From assembly GCA_914767715.1 (NCBI GenBank), contig OU612067.1:33764162-33828161 (forward strand): 64,000 bases of DNA. The letters are read 5' to 3'. This stretch comes from Membranipora membranacea (taxonomy: Eukaryota; Bryozoa; Gymnolaemata; Cheilostomatida; Membraniporidae). Positions 11,267-26,300 of this stretch are shown here, piece by piece. The first letter of the stretch is position 1. The number at the start of each line of letters is the position of its first letter. The notes below the pieces were generated by a model. The model saw only the letters and a list, made by a program, of their open reading frames with translations. It was not told where the DNA came from and did not search any database. The translations under genes were made by a program, and so were the position numbers.

Positions 11267-14200
11267 CTAGATGTATCTAGATGTGTAGGACCTGCAATAG
11301 AAAAAGCAGCATATAATCAGGCTGCTATTCCTTTATGTGGCATGGCGTCTGACTACACCTGCTCAGTGCCATAATACTAGGCAAAACCTCTAAATTGCAC
11401 ATTGACTACTGTTTTTAGTAAAACGGTCAAAGAAAACAAGGTCAGTATTAAAAAGTTACAGATGATGGTGACTACTGATGTAGTTAAACGATATAATTAC
11501 ATCACCGATTTCTCACCTCGACGATGAAGATGATGATGAATTAGAATTAGACTGAGCTCCAGCTGATCGAGGGGGAATCACTGCCTTCCTTCCAACTCCC
11601 AACCTCTGAATAAAATAAATCAACTACTCATACAATTTGTCTAGTTTAGGCCTCAAACTTTATTTTCTGCATGTCACCCTGTACCCTGATCATGAATGTG
11701 ACAACTACAAATTAGCCTTACAAGTGACAACCACAAGCCACAAAAGCCTGTGGTTCTTTGATTTAGTTAACCTTTATTGTCTAAAATATTCAATACAGAT
11801 AGTCATGCCTTTATTTATCAAAGATAAACTTCATCACTCAGGGATTGATTTCTGCGACATCTCAGTTAATTCTAGTTTCAGCTTACCGACGATTGGCGGG
11901 ACTTAGCTGATGAGTTTTCTTTTCTTTGTAGAAGCTCAGCTATCTCCTCACGTCCATTTTCGAGAGCAATATCTAGAGCATTACTGCCATCCTACAGCAA
12001 AATTAATGAATCATGAAAGTTCATTCTCATGCACACCTTTTCTAATATCGAGACGAAGGAGATAATGTTAAATGAGCATTCACATCTGCAGCTATGACTA
12101 CTTATAATCACAGAAACATCACAAATAGAGGTTCTGATGAGGCAACGGATTGAATATAAGATACAAGCTTACAAGCTACATAAGACCTGGTCTAAGAGAT
12201 AGAATTGGTCTAAGAGATATACCTGATCCTTAATGAGCACATCTATACTCGGATGTGCGAGCAGAGTTTCTACTATCTCTGTGTTGTTATGTTCAGCGGC
12301 GCACATCAGAGCTGTAGAGCCATCAAAGTCCTGAAGATTCACATCACAGTCTGACTGATCGAGAATCAGTCTCATCACATTCATACATGCGTGTGATACA
12401 GCTAACATCAAAGCTGTCTGTCCTGCCTGGATAAATAAAAGAGCATTTTACTGCTGAGTAAATCAGGTAAGTCACTGACTGACCATATCCCGGAGAATGG
12501 CAGTAAATCACATAAGTCACTGACTGACCATATCCCGGAGAATGGCAGTAAATCACGTAAGTCACTGACTGACCATATCCCGGAGAATGGAAGTAAATCA
12601 CGTAAGTCACTGACTGACCATATCCCGGAGAATGGCAGTAAATCAGGTAAGTCACTGACTGACCATATCCCGGAGCATGGCAGGAAAAATCACATAAGTC
12701 ACTGACTGACCATATCCCGGAGAATGGCAGTAAATCACATAAGTCACTGACTGACCATATCCCGGAGAATGGCAGTAAATCACATAAGTCACTGACTGAC
12801 CATATCCCGGAGAATGGCAGTAAATCACCTAAGTCACTGACTGACCATATCCCGGAGAATGGCAGTAAATCACGTAAGTCACTGACTGACCATATCCCGG
12901 AGAATGGAAGTAAATCACGTAAGTCACTGACTGACCATATCCCGGAGAATGGCAGTAAATCAGGTAAGTCACTGACTGACCATATCCCGGAGAATGGCAG
13001 TAAATCACATAAGCCACTGACTGACCATATCCCGGAGAATGGCAGTAAATCACGTAAGTCACTGACTGACCATATCCCGGAGAATGGCAGTAAATCAGGT
13101 AAGTCACTGACTGACCATATCCCGGAGAATGGCAGTAAATGTGGTAAGTCACTCACTGACCATATCCCGGAGAATGGCAGTAAATCAGGTAAGTCACTGA
13201 CTGACCATATCCCGGAGCATGGCAGGAAAAATCACATAAGTCACTGACTGACCATATCCCGGAGAATGGCAGTAAATCACATAAGTCACTGACTGACCAT
13301 ATCCCGGAGAATGGCAGTAAATCACATAAGTCACTGACTGACCATATCCCGGAGAATGGCAGTAAATCACGTAAGTCACTGACTGACCATATCCGGAGAA
13401 TGGCAGTAAATCAGGTAAGTCACTGACTGATCATATCCCGGAGAATGGCAGTAAATCAGGTAAGTCACTGACTGACCATATCCCGGAGAATGGCAGTAAA
13501 TCAGGTAAGTCACTGACTGACCATATCCCGGAGAATGGCAGTAAATCACGTAAGTCACTGACTGACCATATCCCAGAGAATGGCAGTAAGTCAGGTAAGT
13601 CACTCACTGACTGACCATATCCCGGAGAATGGCAGTAAGTCAGGTAAGTCACTGACTGACCATATCCCGGAGAATGGCAGTAAATCAGGTAAGTCCCTGA
13701 CTGACCATATCCCGGAGAATGTCAGTAAATCAGGTAAGTCACTGACTGACCATATCCCGGAGAATGGCAGTAAATCACGTAAGTTACTGACTGACCATAT
13801 CCCAGAGAATGGCAGTAAGTCAGGTAAGTCACTCACTGACTGACCATATCCCGGAGAATGGCAGTAAATCAGGTAAGTCACTGACTGACCATATCCCAGA
13901 GAATGGCAGTAAGTCAGGTAAGTCACTCACTGACTGACCATATCCCGGAGAATGGCAGCATAATATTATGGAATAAATCAGTAAAAGCTCAAGCAGCGCA
14001 ACCATAAAATAAAATGTAAATGTCATTAATTAACTTCGCATTAATGTTGAAATCTCTACTATGAAGTGACCTTTGTCTTGCAAAAGTTTTTTTTCTTTTT
14101 TACTAACGAATAGTGACTGCTAGTATTATTAAACAAATTTTTTGTATAATAAAAAAGAAGTTATGATGATAGTAGTTATCCCTTCCTACTAAGAGAGCAG

Positions 14201-17200
14201 ATAACTTCATATATACCTGAGTAGCTCTAATATTCACATCAGCTTTACTCAGTAGATATTGTAGTGAGGACTTTTCCTCAGCTGTTTTGACCTCACATAT
14301 AGCTGCTAACATCACTGGAGTGTATCCTGCTTTGTTCTGTGTGTTTATCTTCACTACTCCTGTATCCAGTAACGCTCTGGTGATGTCATAGTTACCATGT
14401 GACACAGCGTAATGTAGTGAAGTGTTACCCTGAGAATAACAGATATGAGTTCTCTGATAATAATGATTAATGTCATGTGACTACAGTGAACATTGGAGAG
14501 GGGAGTGAGATTGACTAGGACTTGTCAGTTTCACCCTTTCAATTTGGAGGGGATCTCAATCAAATTGATTGGATATTGAAATGGAAATTACTCAGAAAAC
14601 TTATAAAATAATATTACATTTAAATGACGCATTTGTACCTATAAGTAGCACTCAAAGGAAACAACCACAGACTTCTACATTGACAAGACTGCAGCCTAAG
14701 AAATTTATTATATATATATATATATATACTTTATTATTGCCGATGCTAAACGGGACAAATCTGAGCATAATTGCATTGAGCAGACAAATCACTTTTTCAA
14801 CTTATACTAAGACATACCAGTACAATATCCTTCCACTATAATGCCCTTTTAGCGAGCCCAACCAACTTTAGCAGACTTATGTCACACTTTGAGGACACAT
14901 CTTCAGGTTTACTTATTTTTTCTTTCTCAGTATTTGTAACACCTGTGTGGACATTAAATGATACTAATATATTAGCCCATCTTTATTGAGATGGTTAGTT
15001 GTATTCTGCTCACGTTTCCGTCTGTAAGGTTGATGATGTACTCTAGTACAGCCCTGGAGTAATTCTGTTCTAGATAACTTAGAGTTGTCTGCACAGTGTC
15101 TATATCAGAATTTCTTTGTCCGGCTAACTCGAACCATTTACTTTGTACCAGGCTTGTGGCTGAGGCCTGCAGAAAAGTAACACATTCACCAATGTCAATA
15201 ACATTTGTCCACAGAAGCGTGAAGTATATTAGCTGGAGAGTGGATTTGACACAGAAATAGGAAACAGTGAATGACAAGAGAGAGTTTACAAAATGACGAC
15301 AAAGGTTTCTATCTTGCAGAAAGGAGTGGCAGGGAGGTGGAACCACAGTGAGCAGAAAATACATATGGTATAAAGTTCTCCAGGAAACCAGTCAGTTTAT
15401 AACTTTGAAAAGGGTTAGACTGATACTGCACAATATTGACAACTGAAAGGTCACATTTACCACAAAGCAACTCAATGTAAACTTACCAGAACTTTACGGA
15501 ACTGTAATAATTATCACAGTATGTAGGCACCCATATATCGCAGATAAGGGTCATGTAATATTTGGGTTCATATTTTTTTAAGTTGTGGGCTGTGGTGGAC
15601 AAGCGATATAATATTGAGTATAATTCTGTTCACAGCTTTTTTTATTATTACATGTAATAACTACTCTCCTCCCTCTCATAACTACAGCACTTACCACCCG
15701 GGAGTTGTGCTCCCTTTGAGATCCTCCCTGCTGTACGAATTCCTGTATCACCTGACAGGAGGAGACAAATTCAGCACTAAATCTGTGAAAAACAAAAAGT
15801 TATAATACGAATACAGCTTTTGTCACCGCCAACATGATTGACACATGACTTAGGCTTCATTATTATGTTTTGAATTGAATTTGAGATTAGATTCTGAAGA
15901 GACAAGCAACACAAGATAACCACGACACTAGAACTGAAGGCTGTCACACATGAAACCTTGACCTTGACCATGAGACCTTGTAACATTTTTTAAAGCTGAA
16001 CCCGAGTATTTCATCCAATGTCCTCAAACACGAATATTAACATTAATACGGGTTCCGGACAAAAACAGTATTTCTTATGAACACATCACATACTCACCTG
16101 TTTGATAATTGATGATCAGCAAACTTTACCGAAGCTGACTTTCTGCTGACTCTAGGTGACTCATTTCTCTTTAATGATGACCTAGCCTCAGTCACTGTGC
16201 TACTATATGAGGGAGATGTGGGGGTTACAACGGTCGTACCCGACATCTCCTCTATAGTGTATCTACAAACCAGCAGCAATAAAATAACTTATAGATTTGG
16301 GTGTAACATCATCGTTACCATAACCGGAGTTGCATGTAGTCCCCTTTTAACATCAAGTCATGTCTACAGGGAAGTTCTTGGTTTTATCATTGTGACCAGG
16401 TGATTTAACAGTGGTATTGGTGACGACCATTGAAATAACAAGTGAGATACAATATTGACTCTGGTATGTGGTATTTAGTTTAGGCGATACGTTACCTGGA
16501 CTTGAGAGGATTCCCATGTAGTTCTGTCTTATTTCTCTCAGCATCTACATTAGCACCAGTACTGCTGTATAGAGTCGCGCCCCCGTATCTCTCCATTCTC
16601 TCAGCATGGCCCTGAGGCTTTGATCCGGAATAAGTTTTACCTGTTAGTAGGAGTATCAGATGAAACATTGTAATAATATGTAATGAATGGAATTTGTAAA
16701 GTTGTGTTACTTGACCTTTGACACTAAGGCCATCCATAATTTTTTGTGAGAAAAATTCTGCAACTTATATTTACACCAACACCCTCTCTGATCAAGTTAC
16801 CACACAGTGATCAACATCAGGTCGCTCTCAGCTCATCAACCCGATGGTTTATACCTCCTACATCCTACGCATAAATATTTACCAACATAAATCAATATAT
16901 CTAATGAGATATCATAGCAGTCTCATCCTGGATTGGTTTGAGACCACAAGATTATTTACATGAGGGAGTTCATTGTTGTCATCCTATTCTATTGACATGA
17001 AAACTGAACAACCTGTGTTAGGCTGGTTGGCTTTTATTTGACCAAAACCCACAACTCCAGCGGCATCTATGTAAAATTTGCCTAATTTCCCGACCAGTTC
17101 AAAACACACTGCAGTAGACTATTTCAAGTTTCAATAAAGATATGATATAGCTGATCTCACTGACCGAAATAGTCGAAATCAGACAGAGATGATGAGAAGT

Positions 17201-20200
17201 TGTCTGATGAGGTCACAGGTTTAGTAGATTTAGAATTACTAGAGCTGAAAGTTCTCTCTATAACTGTCTCCTTCCTCAGAGTGTCGCCCGATTCTTAATA
17301 GGATACAAAAATAACCCAGCTATATTACAGTAAAGTAAAAATTGTGCATGTATTATTAATTATTATGATTGTTATTTTTAAATTACAGATCATTAACCAA
17401 GGAAACTCAAGGAAAATACCAAAAATATTTCAAGTTTCTAAGAAATTGTACAACTCAGCTCATATTGTTGGCGCTTTAACCACTGCTACTATGAGAAATC
17501 ACTTAACATACCAGTGACCTCTGAGGTCTCCTTCATTGTACTGTATGGGCCTTGTTCAGATATTACTCTTTTTGTGGAACTCATTGATGGACTGAGAGCT
17601 GTAGATCTGATTTGACTGGGTGAGTCGGGACGGGTCCTAATTACCCGACTGGACAGCTCCTCCGTACTAGAGGCTATAGCACTATGAGATGAGGGAGGCA
17701 TAGAGCGAGATCTTGATCGGTCAGATGTACTACTCGTCAGGTAACCTAGACCAGGTAAACATACATACATTGAAGATTGAATGTAAGCTTGGGCAGGACA
17801 TAACAAGGCATTGATTTGTATTGGTTATGTTTGTGTACATGCATCTAAAAATTGTTGGCGTATGGGAAAATAGACCAGCACAATATTTAAAATTATCGTT
17901 GTTTTAATTATTGAAGATGTCTCACTTTAGCTCATACTAAAACAACATTGACATAACATTATACAGCATTAAGATTGCAATTGTTGACAGATATTTTTGG
18001 TCAGCAAGCTGTATACAGAGATATAATCTCACTATCAGTAGCAGTTTGTGACGAGGATACAAGTTGAGATTGTCTAGGTGAGATATTAGTAGCAGGTAGC
18101 TCTGTTGCGATTTTAGAGCCCTTAGCGAGCAGTGTATGGGTTGATGACTGCACCTCCCCGCCGGCAGTGTGTACCTGAGGCAGCACCTGTACTGTCAGCT
18201 GCTTCAAAGAGTCAGGATTCCCCGGCAGTATCATGTGCATCTCACTACGATGATGCTCCTCTACAAGCAGACAACCACCACCTGAGCTAAAGGAGCTGTA
18301 AGCTGATACCAAGATGGCTGTAGCAGGTAAAATAGCGAGATCTCACAAGAAAGATTTTTGATTTGATTAGATATACTGACACCAATGTACGGAGCGGTTA
18401 GCCTGGGCTATGAAAGCAGTATAAATAATTACCTGCAAGGTTTGAAAACTGATCGCACTGCATAAAGTCTGAATCATCTGAATCTGAAGTCATCCCATCA
18501 CCAAAAAACTAAACATATCAGAGGTCAGAGGACAGAGGACAAAGGTTATACTTGGTATTTACCTGACATAGCTCTGCGCCTTTGAGCTGTCATATCTCGT
18601 GTGGTAGTCGTCCTCTCTTCTGTAGTCACCTCTCTAGGTAGTGTTATATCTAAATCTATTTGTGTGGGAGGGGGCGCCACTAGCTTATCCACATGGCTGT
18701 GATATTTTCTTTCAATTTCAGGCTAAAATAAATGCACAAAGTGGAGTGATTTCAGGATTAAGAGAAGTCAAATCATCAACTTTATCTCGAAAAAGGGTCA
18801 GAAAACAACATAATATGTCTATCAGTCGGTGATAAGCCTATGATGAAATAAATAACTCCCTACAACAGAGGAGCATGATATGTGAGTACCACCTGACTGT
18901 ATAGGATTCTAGCTTTACACAAGCTGTTACTGTAGTACAGTTCAGTGCTCATTTATAACAAAAGCTGAGATAGCTCACCTTACTCCTGCTTCTCTCTGTG
19001 ATGACAGTCTCAGTGACAGTCTCATGAATAGCACCTGTTCTATCTGTCATAGACTGTTGAGATACAGCAGGTGCCCTTGTGTAGTCAACCTAACAACCAA
19101 AAATAATATGAATGATGTGAATAATGAAGTAGGCAATTTATTAGTCAGTTGTTATCCTCATATACAGGATGCGAAATCTCCCTGGCAACATTTCAAACAA
19201 CCGCCATGTATTGTTAGGTTTCAGAGCTCGCCAATCATAACCAAGTAAAAGATTTAGTCAAACCATCCCTTCCGTTACCAGCACATTTAATATGAGTTGT
19301 GTTCTTTTTAAATGTGTAAAGACAATTTCTTCTTTATATATGATAATTATTATACTGTGTAATATCACGAGTGTACAGACCTGGTTATGTGTGTTAGATT
19401 CACCCAGAAAATGTGACATGTTAGGTTTGTGATGGCGAGTTGTTATTGTAGTCTCAGTTCTCTGATTAGAATATTCTTGAGGAGGAGATGTGTTACACCC
19501 CCGATCTACTGCATTATTGGAAAACCTCTGGATTAATTAGAAACACCACACAGTTGTTACAAAGTACATAAAGAAGCATTGAAGTGACAACAGAATTAGA
19601 AAAATTAAGTTTTTAAAGACTACCTTAAGTCCAATGCATGTTATAGTCAGGCAGTTACTTATGATAAATTTATGTCAGATTCGCATGGTAAAATATTCAA
19701 TGCTCTTCTTGGTATGAATTATTTGTGGTGGAAAAAGTATTATCACTCTCATTCTCTGCCTTATGATGTCACAGTCTCTAGGAAGTGCTTGTATCTTGTA
19801 TTGCACTTCTTGGAGACTCTGACACCATAATGCAGAGAATGGGAGTTACCTTCCTTTACGGGAGGCACTTCTTCCACCATCAACGATTCATACCAAGTAG
19901 TCCATTGAATTTTTTTTAGCATGCAAACATGCAAATCTGACACAACTTTTTCATAAGTAACTGCCTGACTATAACATCCATTGGTCTTTGGGTAGTCTTT
20001 AAAGTTTTCAAATACGCTATACCCTGAGCACTTCTCCCTGCAGCACCCTGCTAAGTCTTACATACAGACCTGAGTATTAGTACCAGCGTCACATGTGAGT
20101 ATTAGGTCCGTCCATGTAGGCTGAGTTCTAGTGATGGGCTTAGCTAGAGTAAATGTATCCTTAGTTTGAACTATCGGCCTGACTGTAACATCAACACTGT

Positions 20201-20310
20201 CCTCACCCACACCTCTCTCACATACACTACAAAACATGGCGAGCCAAGTGATAATAAACACAGAGGAGAGAGTGCTCTAGTATAAGAAACAGTGTCCTAC
20301 AGGAGTGTCA

Positions 20311-20349
<39 letters not shown>

Positions 20350-23300
20350 ATGTCTGTCTGTGGTGGTGGACTAAGTGAAGTGAGACAGTTGAGAAAGTGA
20401 TCTATCTGGTTTTTGAGATTTGAGAGACTTGCCTTCGGTCATAACCATCATCACCAGAGTCATAAACTGTTGAAAGACAGCAAACAGAGGTAGAGTGTTC
20501 AAAGACTGGAGTTGCCTTTTTTCTTTTTGCGTCTTGACAAAGTTTGATATTCCCAGGGACAAAGATCCTTAGTTGTGACATGATATTCCAATAAGAGAAA
20601 ACAGTTTCTTCTCAGTTAACTCAAATATGAGGGGATGGGTCATATATGCACAATCAAGGCTATAAATTATAGCTGTAAATATATATACATACCTGGCGGA
20701 GGTGCTCATAGAGAAGTCAGAAGTTGTGGGTTTCACTGTTGTTCCTACACTCCTCACTTGTCTCTTTAGTAATCCAGTTATAAAGGCAACGAGATCTTCC
20801 TGTCGGCCCGTCCTCATGGCCTGTAGATAAATAAAACAACCTAAGTTTTAGGTACAAATTAAATGAGCAAGCAAGTGACAGCCAGATTAGTAGCCGAGCA
20901 AGGGGAGGGCGTATAAAAAACTTTCCCGATACATAATATGAGTCATGTTTCAGCTCAACCAATAGTTGTCTCTAAGATTCAATTTGTAGTAATATTGTCT
21001 AATAAATACAGCATCGTACAAACTACAGATTTGTCAAAAGACATGTATTATTATTTTTTAGACACTTTTTTTTATATTTATATTTGAGTAGTTTATATGA
21101 GACCTCGATGAACTTTCTCTGTATGACGTGTTTCTGTACAGTCCAGGAGTTCTGCTGCTGCTGCTGAGGAGACTGAGTAATCTCCATCTGTGAGGACATT
21201 TCCTGTATGATGTCTCCTATATCCACATTGAAGCCACACGAGCGAGTCAGTGGTTTAGTGTCTTTTTGTGAGAATTCTATACAGACATCTCTCATAGCCG
21301 GTTTCACCTATGTAACAGAGGATGATATAATAATAATAATGATAATAATAATATACACTTTATTGATATTCAGTGCCCCTTTTAGGGCCGATGAGAATAT
21401 GCTTACATTAATTAAGTAAGATCAACTCATATAAACAGTAACATAGCTGGTCAGCTGATAGAAAAATGTCTACATTAACAATCCATGTGCTGTCAAACTC
21501 AGACTAATATATCCTGAAATTTTAATCATATTACTTCTTTCCTATAGCCAATAATCACAGTGCAGTTGCAGATCATAATCAACCATCAGAATATTCTGCC
21601 AATGAGAATTGTCATCTTTTATTTCATGAGAAAACGATTCAGTTATGCAGCTACACTCTGCGCATGTGCGAACTGTTGAGGCATACACTCGTCTCTGCAG
21701 CATAGCGCCCGAATTAATCTAGAGTACCTTGATCTCTTGGAGTTGCCTTTCTTGATGGAAGGAAGCGCCATCATCACTATGCTTCAGAGATAGACTTTGC
21801 CACAAGGCTATACTGCATGCATAATGATACAGCTGAGACTAATATAATGGTGATATTTGTTACCTGTAGCCCGACGTTGCGTTGGCTTGGTTTCTCCTGC
21901 TGGCCTATGACTATGGTCCTCATCTCTCTTTCTTTGATGAGTCTATTCTCCTCATCCCAGATGTCCTTCTCGCCGACACCAAATGATCGAGTGCTTGCTT
22001 TGCGAGCGCTGTACTCTGCCTCTGCCTCTTGTATCCATGTCTGCTTGGGAATACAACGATGATATGAGTTAATATGCCGACCCCTAGTGGTGTTGGCGAC
22101 CAAAGTATGCCTAGTTATTTCTTCAATTACTTATGATAATGAAGCTATATTATATAATCGTATTGTAAAAGCTACGGAGCACCTGCTGGTGCTGTTCTCA
22201 GTCTAGAAGAGCAGGTACACAAACGACTGATGTAACTTAGCAAGGTATAAGAAACTAATGTGAGGCCAACGTCTGGCTCATTACCTGTATTTCTTTCTCC
22301 CTGATTTTCTTGACATGTTCAGCTATAGTATGTGACATATCTGCCTGTGTATATAACTCCTGACTGACATCATAGACACCGACTCCTACACTTCTGACAG
22401 GTACAGCAGGTGCTTCCTTCATCACAGTCTGACGCACCTACATATAAAAATCTCATTAGAGAACAATATCCACATCGTCCAGAGACCAAGGGCAGCAAGA
22501 TTGGTAGTTAGTGGAGTGAGTTGAGGGGGTTTGGAAGACTTTTTGCTTTTATTTTTTTTAACTTTGAATTTCAATAAACTTCTCATTGCTGAACACTACA
22601 TCAAGGCAACAACAATTATTCACTCATTGCTATCTATCTACTTCTTTCTCCTCGATTCCGTACAAAATTGAGCAGTGATTAAGAAGGGGCGAGGAAGTCC
22701 AGACTACTTGTTCTGATATACTGATAGCTACTAAGCTGACTCACACAGACAGCAGTATTTATATTAACACACACCAGCTAATGTGGATAGACCTGTGATA
22801 CCAACCCGCTCTACTATTTTATGTTCCTCGTCGACGTCGTAATCTCCCACACCGATAGATCTCATAGAGCTGACCCCTGACCTGTCCTGTAGCTGGAGTC
22901 CGAGCAGTCTCTTATCTTCCTTCAGTGATCTGATCCTCTCCTGCATCTGAGGGATGAGTCTGAGCTGGTCCTGTAGCTCCTTTATCAGGCGATTACTGCT
23001 CTCTGTGTGAGATTTTATCTGTCTGATCGCCTCGGGACTTATCGTCAGGGATTCATTCTCACCTACAGAAGGCACATAACATCACAGATCCACATTCGCT
23101 GTGACCAAATCTAATCCTTGAACTAGAAAACATTGGGGTCAAAACTAATTGTTTAACTGTATCGGAGGTAACACTAGCGGTCTGTGTAATACCATACAGC
23201 AGATAACCATGCTAATAGTAGAATATTTTCACCTGATGCCTAAGTGGTACACAATGTTCTTGTCTCACATATTGATACGAAAACTTACCAATGTCCTTCA

Positions 23301-26300
23301 AAACTTTAGGCAGTTGTGTCGCCATTTCTAAATAAATCCACGGTAGAAACGACACAACGAAAAGTAGGAATTGATGTCTAAACTTAAAGGTGGAATAGAA
23401 TGTTGATTGTATTGCAGACGGAGAATCTTTTCAATAAACAGAGTCAGTTAATTTTATTATAACTCCTAATGAGTTCAAGTCATTAGGAGGTATATAATAT
23501 AATAAGCTACAACATATCCCCAATTATCTGCTTTAACATTGGATAACATTATTGTCTGACAGGAATGATATCTGCTATGGTGTGCGGGATTGACAGATAT
23601 CAGATATCAACTCAACATAGTTGAGTCATCGACAGACTTGAATTATGCTGACAATGATTATGGTTATATTAATTATACAGTATGACTGCACCTTTGAAAT
23701 AAGAGTCTAATTCAACATTATTCGGTAAAGTTTACATAATCAGATATACACAAAGTGCATTCTGTTGTTATGATATCATTGCTCTTATTGAAAACATGAT
23801 TGGATGTACAAGTAGATAGGCTATAGCTTCTACTAATTGTCAGCAAAAAAGTATGAAGCATTAACACTAATTACGTACAATGCTGCTGTACAATGCTGCC
23901 GGCTTATCTCACCAGAGGTAGTAATTACTGCTCATTGTTTTTACCCCACCTGACTCAGAGGGGAGGAATGATCAACCAAACAATCATCGTTAACTCACCT
24001 GTCTCTGGCAGTATGTCCGAAGATGAAGTTATCGTCCTCGTTGTTTTTGTGATTATATTCCTGTAAAACAACAATAAATATAACATTAGCTAAGTCAGCA
24101 TAAGCTAAGTCATTAACATGGCATACAAGTAGCCTGGGCACTAGGAGTAGACAGGCTTCTCCGTTCCAAAATACTTCTTGGAAATAACCAAGACTGCAAT
24201 CATATCATCATCATAGTTTGTACCATGATGAAAAAATAATAGACTATACACAACTAGTTCTTGACATGTAGGGGAAATCTGGGTCCTATCAAGGATGTAT
24301 CAAGGAATAGTTGTATACTGGATCTATCAAGGAATGGCGGTATTCCTGTATCTATCAATTATATATATAATCTCATTATATACAGAGAAATTAAAGATGA
24401 GAAGGTCACAGCTCAGAGGCCTCCATTGTGTGTGCATTATTATATATAGTGCCATCATTGGTCTATCATCATCAATAAACTTTCAATTTAAATATACATT
24501 AACCTAGATCTTGCAGGTTAACCAAGAAAATAGTGGAATAGTTTGAGTAACTCTCTCTCTCGCATCAATAACAGCACATTTATTACCTGCTGCGCGCCGA
24601 AGCAGACATGTCAGTATCAGAGTTATTACTATGATGTCGTGATGATGACAAGGTGTGCGAGGGGGATAACTGTCTAGTCTGTCTGTTCCTATCTAATGAG
24701 TTACTGCCTCCTGAATCTAATCTTCTATTTTCGCTACAAGCATCAACACACTAACTATGAGATCATGATTTATCCAGTTTGCCTTCAAATGGGGACGCCA
24801 ATCATTGTTCTGACATGACACTGCCAGCTTGAGGGGAAGCAACTTCGAATGCAAGCAAAATGGATTTAACTTGATCCAATAAGGTACCACCACACAAAGT
24901 GCCAGTGCAGTGTAAACACAATATACACACTACTAAAGTACTAATTTACTATGTTGTTACTAGGTATCAAAAATTAATTGAGCTTCGCTACAAAAGTGAG
25001 GGAAGGAAAATTAATCAGCTACGGAACGTGGGTGGGGTAAGTTAGCTGTCACGCAATAAAAGTCCCATATAAAGCCAGCGATCCCCTTTCTCTCACCACA
25101 CTTTGTGCATATAGTTAGTCTTGTTCACATGTATACATGTATACTCACCCATTACTTTGCTGAGGTGGTAGAGTGCTGTATATATTGCTGACTTGCTTCA
25201 CTGTGACGTAACCTTCTCCATTGACCTCAGGCTAAAACCAAAACAGTTCATTGCTAGCTCAACATTTCAATATTCATATACCTACAGTATCCTAACAGTC
25301 CTGGTGAAAAAAGGCTTACTGTACTGTATGGGGTGAAATGTGAATCTAATTTGTATAAATCTCAATGATAACTTGTAACATTTCCTGAATTAGGTTAGCT
25401 AATATTTCTTTGGAAGATAAATCAGCATTTCATTATCAACAAGAACTAAATTTTGACATTCATGATCAAGCCCTTCAGTATGTATAAATTGTTCTTTTCC
25501 TCTCAGAAAATGTTTGTAAGTAAGTTATGTGTATGTCTTATCCTATGGACCGACTCTCTGTCCTATTGGACAAGGGAATATAGAACAGAGGAGACAGCTC
25601 CCAAGATCAAAAACCGTCAACCTTATTATACACATACAGGGAGCGTGGGATATTCGCCTCCCACTTTCCCTGATTATACAGGGTTATTAAATCAAGGCCT
25701 TCAGTCCATTCAATGGTTATTGCTGTAGGGAGAGGAAATAAGAAGGTTTAATGAACCTTAATGGGGCTTAGTAAGAGAGCTACTTTATATATGGGTACCT
25801 ACAGTCGGAAGTTTTAATGATACACTCGACTATAGTTACCTACACATTGATGTATTTGGTGTCTAATTAGGATATGAGATTTCATATTTGGATGTAAGTA
25901 AACAAATCATGAACCTATTCATAATTATTATAGTAAACAAACTTGCTAGTTGTACATATTTTATTACGTAATGTCAGGAGCCACACAACCTTTTAGCAGC
26001 TCAGAAATTTCGTGGTGATTACCCCTCCTGGGTTTGGACTACATCAAACGGCATAACAGAGTGTCTGAAGCAGTATACATGTGGGGTTTTTCTAGGGTTG
26101 TCATCATTTATGAGTGTGCGATTATAAGAAAATATAAATTTTGATGCAAGACCACTGTAGAAAAATTGGGTTAAATCGAAGCAAACAGCTCCTGAGAGTG
26201 TTCCCTATACCCTTCTCTTTCCTCACATGAACTACTGACTACCCACAAATGACTGCCTGTTTCATTGTATAATTTTTGAAAAATTTCTAAGACGTGACTT

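Noticed and set aside
12344-13156. Long minus-strand frame (270 codons) of repeated SDLPDLLPFSGIWSV
   Set aside because: It is an artefact of a 45-bp repeat whose length is divisible by three; both strands stay open, and the array lies in a KANK intron.
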